This document shows, one piece after another, positions 1-8,036 of a DNA stretch of 8,276 nucleotides (position 1 is its first letter; the number at the start of each line of letters is the position of its first letter). The notes under the pieces were generated by a model. That model made no database searches. It was given only the letters and a program-made list of their open reading frames with translations, and was not told where the DNA came from. Source of the stretch: Candidatus Woesebacteria bacterium GW2011_GWA1_41_7 (GTDB lineage Bacteria > Patescibacteriota > Microgenomatia > UBA8517); contig LCBU01000018.1 of assembly GCA_000997405.1 (NCBI GenBank), forward strand, positions 1 to 8,276, read 5' to 3'. The position numbers were made by a program, and so were the translations under genes.

Positions 1-207
1 TTTGAAACTTTTTATAACTTGGGTTACAAATTATTACCGATATTATTCAAAAATGAGCCATTACTTTCTAAAATGAAAGTGCAAACATTGACAGATAACT
101 GGTTCTATGACATCAGCAAAGCGAAAAAGGATCTTGGATTTAATCCTAAAGTAAGTTATGATATGGGGATCAGAAAAGTTGTTGATTGGTATTTAAACAA
201 TGAATAG
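1..207 (+). CDS. NAD-dependent epimerase/dehydratase-like protein, C-terminal end (5' partial)
   Basis: The reading frame is open from base 1 and ends at TAG 205-207, giving the last 68 residues of a protein whose start lies outside the window. The tail has the signature of extended short-chain dehydrogenase/epimerase enzymes: LTDNWFYDISKAKKDLGF, then a PKVSYDMGIRKVVDWY-type end. In this family the DISKAKxxLGFxP segment lies after the substrate-binding part and is followed by a helix ending in xxWY. Such enzymes change nucleotide-activated sugars (epimerisation, dehydration, reduction) in the cytoplasm. The Rossmann nucleotide-binding half is missing, so cofactor and substrate cannot be read. 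The gene overlaps the next one by 8 bases (200-207), which suggests one operon with coupled translation. The family is fairly sure; the exact reaction is unknown. Confidence 0.75.
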   Translation, partial: FETFYNLGYKLLPILFKNEPLLSKMKVQTLTDNWFYDISKAKKDLGFNPKVSYDMGIRKVVDWYLNNE

Positions 208-1510
208 CGGAATTACAATTTCTAACAGAAAAGTTTCTTTTGGAGGTATTTCCCTTACGGAGTTCATTGAAAAATATGAAACACCGTTATTTTTATTTAG
301 TGAACAGAGATTAGAAGATAATTATAAAGCCTTGGAGGAGTCCTTTAGGCGCTATTATCCAAAGACCGAAGTTTTCTTCTCCGTCAAAACTAATTTTGAG
401 CTAAGTATTCTAAAAACCCTAAGGAGATTAGGAAGTAAAGCAGAGGCTGCATCAGCATTGGAAGTGATCATTGCAAAAAAAGCCGGATTTGAAGGAAGTG
501 AGATGGTCTTGGATGGTCCTGCCTGGACGGATAATGATATTAAATTCTGTATACAAAAAAATATTAGCACATTTAACGTAGATTCTATTGACGAATTAAG
601 AAGGGTAAATAGACTGGCAAAGGCAATAGGTAAAAAAGTAAAAATCAGTTTCAGAATTTTTCCAGAGATTAGAATGTCTATTTTGAAAAGTTTTATAGAA
701 GGTTATATCTCAAAATTTGGTATCCCATTATCGCAAGCAGTTGAATTATATAAGGAAGCTTTAACAATGGATCATGTAATACCCTGTGCTATATCTACAC
801 ATATCGGGTCGATGATAACTGATCCTCGCTATTACGAGAAGACCGTCCAACGATTGGTAAAATTAGCAGCTGATTTAAGAGACGAGCTTGGCATTAATAT
901 TGAAGCGATTAATATAGGTGGGGGATTTGGAGTTCAGAGTTTAAACTACTATTCAATCCAAAATGTTATTTTAAACAAAGCAGGGATTTCTCAATATAGT
1001 AAGGCGGCATCGATTGAGGAGTTTGGTAAAAGGATTGGGCAAAAGTTTGCAAAGGAATTAAAGGAAAATAAATTATCGGAGATTAAGCTAATAGTGGAAC
1101 CAGGTAGATTTTTAGTATCGGATTCAGGCATTCTTATTACCCGAGTTGTAGCAGTTAAAGACAAATGGATTTTTATTGACGGAGGAATTAATTTAATCCC
1201 GGAAAGTATATTTTTTATTCGTAGAGGTTTCCTTATAGCAAACAAGATTGGGCAAGAGGCAAAATACGAATATAATATTGCTGGGCCAACGTTAAACACA
1301 GCGGATGTATTAGCAGTAAATCAAAAGCTTCCCAAAATGGAAGTGGGAGATTTAGTAATAGTTTTAGACTCGGGAGCCTATTCTTTGACTAGGTCAAATC
1401 AGTTTACAATTCTACGGCCGGATGCATTGTACATTACTAAAGATAAAAAGATTAAGTACCTAAGAAAGAAAGAGCAGCCTGACGATATTTTGAATAAGTT
1501 AATCCCCTAA
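200..1510 (+). CDS. Fold-III PLP-dependent decarboxylase, diaminopimelate decarboxylase-like, variant active site
   Basis: A protein of 436 residues, close to the usual length of LysA-type enzymes. Visible family motifs in order: FFSVKTN with the PLP-binding lysine K63 (family YAVKAN); STHIGS with H201; the phosphate-binding glycine loop GGGFG at 240-244; EPGR at 300-303 followed by FLVSDSG, as in diaminopimelate decarboxylases; and DSGAYS at 390-395, whose tyrosine contacts PLP. So the TIM-barrel domain and the C-terminal beta domain are both present. The segment that is normally GPxCxSxD reads GPTLNTAD (362-369), so the catalytic Cys of the partner subunit is Leu365 and the acidic residue after it is Asn366. 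PLP binding looks intact, but the substrate may not be diaminopimelate. ATG 200 was chosen because it overlaps the upstream stop and the N-terminus fits the family; no Shine-Dalgarno sequence is visible. The epimerase-like neighbour suggests a biosynthetic cluster rather than a housekeeping lysine gene (inference). Confidence 0.85.
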   Translation: MNSGITISNRKVSFGGISLTEFIEKYETPLFLFSEQRLEDNYKALEESFRRYYPKTEVFFSVKTNFELSILKTLRRLGSKAEAASALEVIIAKKAGFEGSEMVLDGPAWTDNDIKFCIQKNISTFNVDSIDELRRVNRLAKAIGKKVKISFRIFPEIRMSILKSFIEGYISKFGIPLSQAVELYKEALTMDHVIPCAISTHIGSMITDPRYYEKTVQRLVKLAADLRDELGINIEAINIGGGFGVQSLNYYSIQNVILNKAGISQYSKAASIEEFGKRIGQKFAKELKENKLSEIKLIVEPGRFLVSDSGILITRVVAVKDKWIFIDGGINLIPESIFFIRRGFLIANKIGQEAKYEYNIAGPTLNTADVLAVNQKLPKMEVGDLVIVLDSGAYSLTRSNQFTILRPDALYITKDKKIKYLRKKEQPDDILNKLIP

Positions 1511-1517
1511 ATTACTT

Positions 1518-1673
1518 ATGAAAAGAAAGCAGGAACTCTTCTCCGGTAAAATTTCAACTTATGACAAAAACGACTTTTTTAATAATTGGAAAAATATAAA
1601 CAAAAATCTTGGTGATCGTTGGGATGCCGTAGTCAAATATAGTCCGCATAAAGACCTAAAAGCTTCGGGATAA
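1518..1673 (+). CDS. Unrecognised protein, probably 3'-truncated at a breakpoint
   Basis: An open frame of 51 codons starts at ATG 1518, seven bases after the decarboxylase stop, and runs to TAA 1671-1673. The product is hydrophilic and rich in Lys and Asn (MKRKQELFSGKISTYDKND at the N-terminus, GDRWDAVVKYS near residues 32-42). It looks like the start of a real soluble protein. I do not recognise a family; the start of a SAM-dependent methyltransferase is one possibility, with little support. The last ten or so codons lie antisense over the end of pilC, so genuine sequence probably stops near 1640 and the rest is read-through into pilus DNA. The close spacing to the decarboxylase suggests a third cistron of that operon cut off by the same event that truncates pilC. 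No Shine-Dalgarno sequence is visible. Confidence 0.45.
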   Translation: MKRKQELFSGKISTYDKNDFFNNWKNINKNLGDRWDAVVKYSPHKDLKASG

Positions 1674-2235
1674 CAAAAATCATCATAACCACAGATACAA
1701 CAAGCATTCCGACGACTATGATTACAGGGTAAATAAGTGCGCCTTTTACTTTGCTTCCAAACTCATGTTGTTTTTCCAAATTGTCGGCAAGTCTTAAAAG
1801 AACCGCATCCAAAACTCCTCCGACCTCACCGGACTTTACCAATGCAATATATGTCTGTCCAAAAACTCTGGGATGTTTACGTAAAGCGGATGAAAACGAC
1901 TCACCGGCCTCTACATCCGCAAGTAGTTGGGCAACAATCGCTTGCATGGATTTTTTGGTCTGAGAACGTAATATCAGAAGAGCTTCAGTAATAGGTAAAC
2001 CCGCATTAATCATTGTGGAGAGCTGTCTTGTGAAGTTGGCCACATCCCCTTCATTAATTTTGTCCTTCATTTTCCTAATGAAAGAAAAAGGGGATTCTAT
2101 TTTTGGATTTAACGAGATCACAAAAAATCCTTTACCCCTGACCAATTTTGCAGCCCCGTCTATATCTACAGCTTCAACCTCTCCTTTGACAACCCTCCCG
2201 GCTCGATCTTTGGCTTTGTAGTTAAATCGCTTCAT
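1633..2235 (-). CDS. pilC: Type IV pilus inner-membrane platform protein PilC/GspF, 3'-truncated
   Basis: PilC is the cytoplasmic-membrane platform on which the PilB and PilT motors act during pilin assembly and disassembly. The 200 residues seen match the N-terminal half: a short N-terminal region beginning MKRFNYKAKDRAGRVVKGEV; the first T2SSF domain with FTRQLSTMINAGLPITEAL (68-86), GESFSSAL (111-118) and VKSGEVGG (133-140); then a membrane segment at about 168-189 ending in FVIPKL. Full-length family members are about 400 residues, with a second T2SSF domain and further membrane helices. Here the frame stops at TGA shortly after IPKLLGLYADY. The missing half is not found in any frame to the left, where a different operon begins. 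The start at 2235 lies 9 bases after the pilT stop. The product is probably non-functional, unless the window misrepresents the locus. Confidence 0.88.
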   Translation of the reverse strand: MKRFNYKAKDRAGRVVKGEVEAVDIDGAAKLVRGKGFFVISLNPKIESPFSFIRKMKDKINEGDVANFTRQLSTMINAGLPITEALLILRSQTKKSMQAIVAQLLADVEAGESFSSALRKHPRVFGQTYIALVKSGEVGGVLDAVLLRLADNLEKQHEFGSKVKGALIYPVIIVVGMLVVSVVMMIFVIPKLLGLYADYI

Positions 2236-2244
2236 TTGTGAGTG

Positions 2245-3303
2245 TTATACACCCCGAACCAGTCTCATTAATTCCTCCGGTCTGAGGGACCAACTTTCCG
2301 CTTCCTCCATTGTAACCATCCCATTCTTCACTAGTGCGGCAAGCGATTTCTCGAGTGTCGACATTCCGGTTTCCTGAGAAGTTTCCAGAATACTTTCTAT
2401 TTGATGTGTTTTACCTTCTCTTATTGCAGTTCTAATAGCAGTAGTACCAAGCATTACCTCATAAGCAACAGCCCGGCCTTTTTGAGTGGCAGCCACAAGT
2501 CTTTGAGAGAACACCGCTTCGATAACATTTGATAGTTGAAGACGGACTTGTTTTTGCTGTTCTTCAGGGAACACATCAACAATTCTGTCTATCGATTGAG
2601 CTGCTGAGTTGGTGTGTAAGGTTGCAAATACTAAATGTCCTGTTTCTGCGATCGTCAGAGCGGCGGCAATGGTTTCAAAGTCACGCATCTCACCAACCAA
2701 AACGACATCCGGATCCTCGCGGAGCACAGAGCGTAGCGCAATGTCCCAGGAGTGAGTATCGCTCCTCATTTCCCTTTGTGAAACAATTGACTTGATCGGA
2801 TTAAAGACAAACTCGACCGGGTCTTCTATGGTAACAATGTGACAGGCTCTGTTTTTATTTATTTCTTGAAGCATGGTAGCCAAAGTGGTTGATTTTCCGT
2901 GTCCTGTCGGACCGGTTACCAAAACCAAACCTTGGCGCAAAGTAGTAAACGAATGGAGTATGGGTGGAAGGCCCAATGTCTCCATCGGAGGAATAAGTAA
3001 AGGAATCAACCTGAAAGCTGCTGCGTAGGTATTTTTCTGAGTATATGCATTCACCCTAAATCTGCCTTTATCTGAAAATGAAAGTGAAAAATCCAATTCC
3101 TTATTTACATTAAGCCTTTCCAATTGCTCATTGGTTAAAACCTGTCTAAGAAGTTCGCCGATTACATCCGGAGTCAAAACTCCCGCTCCGGGAACTGCTA
3201 CCAAAACTCCGTCTATTCTAAGCATTGGGGGAATACCCGATATTAAATGTAGATCGCTTGCGTTACTGTCAATTATTGTTTGTAATAATTGTTTTGTTTC
3301 CAT
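2245..3303 (-). CDS. pilT: Type IV pilus retraction ATPase PilT
   Basis: A protein of 352 residues, normal length for PilT, the hexameric cytoplasmic ATPase that drives pilus retraction (twitching, DNA uptake). Visible features: N-terminal ASDLHL (15-20) and IPPMLRIDG; Walker A GPTGHGKSTT (131-140); the Asp box around IEDPVEF (159-165); Walker B region DPDVVLVGEMRD (197-208), the MRD form typical of PilT rather than PilB; His box TGHLVFATLHTN (221-232); and the C-terminal AIREGKTHQIESIL segment characteristic of PilT. The Walker A residue before the invariant GKS is His135 where Ser is commonest; the P-loop Lys and Ser are kept, so ATP binding should be intact. It sits between pilB (3-base gap) and pilC (9-base gap) in one operon. 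No Shine-Dalgarno sequence precedes ATG 3303, so translational coupling with pilB is likely. Confidence 0.95.
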   Translation of the reverse strand: METKQLLQTIIDSNASDLHLISGIPPMLRIDGVLVAVPGAGVLTPDVIGELLRQVLTNEQLERLNVNKELDFSLSFSDKGRFRVNAYTQKNTYAAAFRLIPLLIPPMETLGLPPILHSFTTLRQGLVLVTGPTGHGKSTTLATMLQEINKNRACHIVTIEDPVEFVFNPIKSIVSQREMRSDTHSWDIALRSVLREDPDVVLVGEMRDFETIAAALTIAETGHLVFATLHTNSAAQSIDRIVDVFPEEQQKQVRLQLSNVIEAVFSQRLVAATQKGRAVAYEVMLGTTAIRTAIREGKTHQIESILETSQETGMSTLEKSLAALVKNGMVTMEEAESWSLRPEELMRLVRGV

Positions 3304-3306
3304 AAT

Positions 3307-5043
3307 TTATTCTTGTGCAACACGTAGTACCTCTTCTACTGTAGTAATTCCTTCGACAACTTTCAAGTACCCGTCTTGTTTCATTGAAATCATGCCTTCT
3401 TCTTTTGCCAACTTGTCAATATCGGCGGCTGAAGATCTCTCTAAAATTAGTTTTCCTATTTTTTCAGTTATCGGCAACACTTCAAAAAGACCAACTCTCC
3501 CGTGATACCCCGAACTTCCACATTCGGGATCACCTTTACCTCTGTAAAATTTAACATCTCCTTGAGGTTTCCATAAAGCGCCCAACTCATTTTGAATATC
3601 CTGGACCACTTTGGGATCGGGGGAATAGGCCTCCTTGCAATCATCGTGGATTTTTCTTACAACACGTTGAGCCACTATACATGTCATTGATGAAGCAAGT
3701 AGGTAAGGTTCGGCACCCATATCAAGAAGGCGGGGTAGGGCACCCGATGCATCATTGGTATGCAGAGTTGAGAAAACCAAATGTCCTGTAAGTGAAGCCT
3801 GAATTGCCAAATCAGCCGTTTCCTGGTCACGAATTTCTCCGACCAGAATAATGTTTGGGTCCTGACGGAGAAACGCCCGCAAGCCGTCTGCAAAAGCTAA
3901 ACCGGCCGCCGGGTTAATCTGTACCTGATTTACTCCGGGAATTTTATACTCAACAGGGTCTTCCAATGTAACTATATTCACTTTTGAAGTGTTAAGTTTT
4001 GAGATGACCGAATAAAGTGTTGTGGTTTTACCTGAACCGGTCGGACCACAGATCAAAATAATTCCATGAGGCCTGAGAATCGAATCCTGCAAGTTCTTCA
4101 AACCCCTTCCTCTGAGACCCAGTTCCTGCAATTCAGGAACACCTCCGCTTTTTTTCAAAAGTCTCATAACAATTTTCTCGCCCCAAGTGGTCGGTAAGGA
4201 AGAAATACGCAAATCCACTTCGGCATCACTTCCTTTGAAATTAAATCTACCGTCTTGGGGAATTCTTTTCTCGTCAATTTTCATTCCGCTTAGAATTTTT
4301 ATTCTGGAAATAAGCGAATCATGAAGTTCTTTAGGTATGGAAAGCTTTTCCTGCAAAATTCCGTCAATTCTATAGCGAACCCGAGTCGAGCGTTCCTCCG
4401 GTTCAATATGAATATCCGAAGCCCTGCTTTTTATAGCAAAATCCAGTATCTGGCTAACCACCTGGGCAATTTTTTCTTCCCTGATAAAACCGCCCCTACT
4501 TTTTTCTAATGCTTCCAATTCACGACCATCAACAGCCACATCCTTCATTGCGGCCGTTACCTCCTGAGTAAGTGTGGTCGTATAGCGGGTTTGAATAAAA
4601 TCTTCAATTTGCTTTGGAATCGCCGCGAAAGGTTTTATATGAAGACCTGTTTTTTGTTCAATAAATTCAATTGCAGAAAGGTCCAAAGGATCGCTCATTG
4701 CCAAGGACATGCTCTTATCCCGAACATCAATAAATATCGGAAAAACTTTAAAACGTTCGGCAACTTCCAAGGGGAGTGCCGCCAAGGCTGCCGGCGCGAC
4801 AGGACTTGCCTGAAGATCTACGAAGGGGATGTTGTAAAGTTGAGATTTTGCCTGAACAAGTTTATCTTCAGACACCATCTGGCCCTTTCTGATTATTTCT
4901 TCCTGAGGTGAACCGCTTTGAATTTCTGCAAGTTTTACTTGCTCTGCACGGGCCGAGTCAAGTGCTCCCAAACTGACTAAAACATCGGCCAGTGTGGCCG
5001 GAGCTCCGTTAGTTTGGGTTTGGGTAGGTTCAGCAGTGGGCAT
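3307..5043 (-). CDS. pilB: Type IV pilus assembly ATPase PilB (GspE family)
   Basis: PilB is the hexameric ATPase that powers pilin polymerisation on the PilC platform. Its 578 residues match the family. Order of features: a variable Pro/Thr-rich tip (1-17); an N-terminal MshEN/T2SSE-N type domain (about 18-150, including YNIPFVDL); ASDIHIEP (208-215) and RYRIDGIL; Walker A GPTGSGKTTT (333-342); EDPVEY (361-366); Walker B region DPNIILVGEIRD (395-406); His box TGHLVFSTLHTN (419-430); and AQRVVRKI (458-465). The zinc-binding tetracysteine motif is altered: the first pair reads HxxC (H466, C469) and the second DxxC (D505, C508). ATG 5043 is preceded by an A-run (TTAAAAAAAATG) and no Shine-Dalgarno sequence. 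It is the first gene of a pilB-pilT-pilC operon read leftwards, with a candidate promoter at 5067-5095. Confidence 0.95.
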   Translation of the reverse strand: MPTAEPTQTQTNGAPATLADVLVSLGALDSARAEQVKLAEIQSGSPQEEIIRKGQMVSEDKLVQAKSQLYNIPFVDLQASPVAPAALAALPLEVAERFKVFPIFIDVRDKSMSLAMSDPLDLSAIEFIEQKTGLHIKPFAAIPKQIEDFIQTRYTTTLTQEVTAAMKDVAVDGRELEALEKSRGGFIREEKIAQVVSQILDFAIKSRASDIHIEPEERSTRVRYRIDGILQEKLSIPKELHDSLISRIKILSGMKIDEKRIPQDGRFNFKGSDAEVDLRISSLPTTWGEKIVMRLLKKSGGVPELQELGLRGRGLKNLQDSILRPHGIILICGPTGSGKTTTLYSVISKLNTSKVNIVTLEDPVEYKIPGVNQVQINPAAGLAFADGLRAFLRQDPNIILVGEIRDQETADLAIQASLTGHLVFSTLHTNDASGALPRLLDMGAEPYLLASSMTCIVAQRVVRKIHDDCKEAYSPDPKVVQDIQNELGALWKPQGDVKFYRGKGDPECGSSGYHGRVGLFEVLPITEKIGKLILERSSAADIDKLAKEEGMISMKQDGYLKVVEGITTVEEVLRVAQE

Positions 5044-5066
5044 TTTTTTTAACTAAACACTATTAC

Positions 5067-5095
5067 ATTATTACTTAAACTGGCCCTGGTATCAA
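5067..5095 (-). promoter_or_regulatory. Candidate sigma70-type promoter of the pilBTC operon
   Basis: Read on the minus strand, TTGATA (5095-5090) is followed after exactly 17 bases by AATAAT (5072-5067). Each hexamer matches the bacterial consensus at five of six positions. Transcription would start near 5060, giving a leader of about 17 bases before the pilB ATG at 5043. It is the best match on this strand in the intergenic region. It is predicted from sequence only. Confidence 0.55.
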
Positions 5096-5121
5096 GATCT
5101 TACTTGACCTTCCAGCGTTTA

Positions 5122-5150
5122 TTGACAAAAAGCCAAGCTTCGCATACCTT
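5122..5150 (+). promoter_or_regulatory. Candidate promoter of the holB-gyrB operon, predicting a leaderless mRNA
   Basis: A perfect -35 hexamer TTGACA (5122-5127) is followed after 17 bases by TACCTT (5145-5150). That -10 keeps the three most conserved positions (T, A and final T) but only three of six overall. With the usual seven-base distance the start falls at 5157, one base before ATG 5158, so the transcript would have almost no leader. An in-frame TAG at 5152-5154 rules out a longer protein, which supports this start codon. Confidence 0.5.
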
Positions 5151-5157
5151 GTAGCTA

Positions 5158-7751
<2,594 letters not shown>

Positions 7752-7756
7752 TCACT

Positions 7757-7770
7757 TCTAAATATTTAGA
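7757..7770. repeat. Perfect 14-base AT-rich palindrome after gyrB
   Basis: TCTAAATATTTAGA is its own reverse complement and begins 5 bases after the gyrB stop. It lies between two convergent genes, so it could help transcript ending or RNA 3'-end protection, or be a small binding site. The stem has little G+C and no T-tract follows directly, so it is not a classic terminator. Confidence 0.5.
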
Positions 7771-7789
7771 CAGCAAAAATTAAAGGTCG

Positions 7790-7816
7790 TAATTAATAAA
7801 ATTTAATTATTACTTC
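7790..7816. terminator. Weak candidate bidirectional terminator between convergent genes
   Basis: TAATTAA (7790-7796) pairs with TTAATTA (7803-7809) around a six-base loop. On the plus strand the hairpin is followed by TTACTTCTT. On the minus strand it comes just after the stop of the small membrane gene, with ATTTTTG further on. The position between converging gyrB and the minus-strand unit is where a shared terminator is expected. The all-AT stem makes it thermodynamically weak. Confidence 0.3.
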
Positions 7817-7984
7817 TTATCTGCTCATTGAAGTAGCAGCCAACACAAAAACGAGAATAGCTAAAACTATTAATAGGATACTGAGCTTATTATCTACTTT
7901 TTTACTTAAGACTTGTTTCTTGGCAGATTTTCTGACACCGGTAGCTTTTTTGACAGTTTTTTTAGCTTTTTTAGACTTCGCCAT
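7817..7984 (-). CDS. Small Lys/Ala-rich single-pass membrane protein
   Basis: A 55-codon gene from ATG 7984 to TAA 7817-7819. The first 33 or so residues are very basic, with Lys-Lys-Ala and Ala-Lys-Lys steps (MAKSKKAKKTVKKATGVRKS), resembling histone H1-like tails. Residues about 34-52 form one hydrophobic helix (LSILLIVLAILVFVLAA), followed by TSMSR. The charge pattern predicts the basic tail in the cytoplasm and a short C-terminus outside. I do not recognise a family. A tail-like nucleic-acid or membrane-surface contact by the basic segment is a guess. Support for a real gene: a near-ideal Shine-Dalgarno sequence nine bases upstream, a sensible domain layout, and location 52 bases after the YfiH-like gene on the same strand. 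It converges on gyrB. Confidence 0.75.
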   Translation of the reverse strand: MAKSKKAKKTVKKATGVRKSAKKQVLSKKVDNKLSILLIVLAILVFVLAATSMSR

Positions 7985-7988
7985 TGAT

Positions 7989-7998
7989 GATCACCTCC
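7989..7998 (-). promoter_or_regulatory. Very strong Shine-Dalgarno sequence of the small membrane gene
   Basis: On the minus strand GGAGGTGATC is a ten-base perfect complement of the common 16S rRNA tail (GATCACCTCC). There are nine bases between GGAGG and ATG 7984. It decides the start of this small gene and is the only such site seen in the window. Confidence 0.85.
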
Positions 7999-8002
7999 AA
8001 AC

Positions 8003-8011
8003 CTTATACCA
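8003..8011 (-). promoter_or_regulatory. Possible extended -10 promoter for the small membrane gene
   Basis: On the minus strand TGGTATAAG has the TGnTATAAT form of an extended -10 element. It lies just upstream of the Shine-Dalgarno sequence, so a start seven bases on would fall inside or at the edge of that sequence. This makes the promoter doubtful unless initiation is unusually close. No good -35 is correctly spaced. Transcription from the YfiH-like gene upstream is the alternative. Confidence 0.25.
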
Positions 8012-8036
8012 GTATTGCCCGCCGGCAAAGTTTGTG

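Noticed and set aside
1559..1640. A minus-strand continuation of pilC in another frame (DYGIPTITKIF and onward), reachable if one T were removed near 1635.
   Set aside because: It runs in codon register opposite a plausible Asn/Lys/Asp-rich plus-strand gene, and antisense of such codons automatically reads as Ile/Phe/Val. It also stops after about 23 residues without any second T2SSF motif, so it would not restore PilC. A frameshift cannot be excluded without reads.
2529..2795. Plus-strand open frames inside the pilBTC region (for example 2529-2795, 3131-3505, 4591-4911).
   Set aside because: They lie antisense to well-supported pilus genes, show no family motifs and have no start signals.
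2245..5043. A type II secretion (gsp) locus instead of type IV pili.
   Set aside because: The presence of PilT, with its MRD Walker B form and C-terminal REGKTHQI segment, next to the PilB-like ATPase points to type IV pili. No other gsp genes are visible.
7989..7998. GATCACCTCC on the plus strand, identical to the 3' tail of 16S rRNA.
   Set aside because: No 16S helix 45 or other rRNA sequence lies beside it. On the minus strand it is the Shine-Dalgarno sequence of a small gene at ideal spacing.
8015..8028. TTGCC-CGCC-GGCAA hairpin, possible terminator after the YfiH-like gene.
   Set aside because: The stem is only 5 base pairs and no T-tract follows on either strand. On the minus strand the next bases lead straight into the start region of the small gene.
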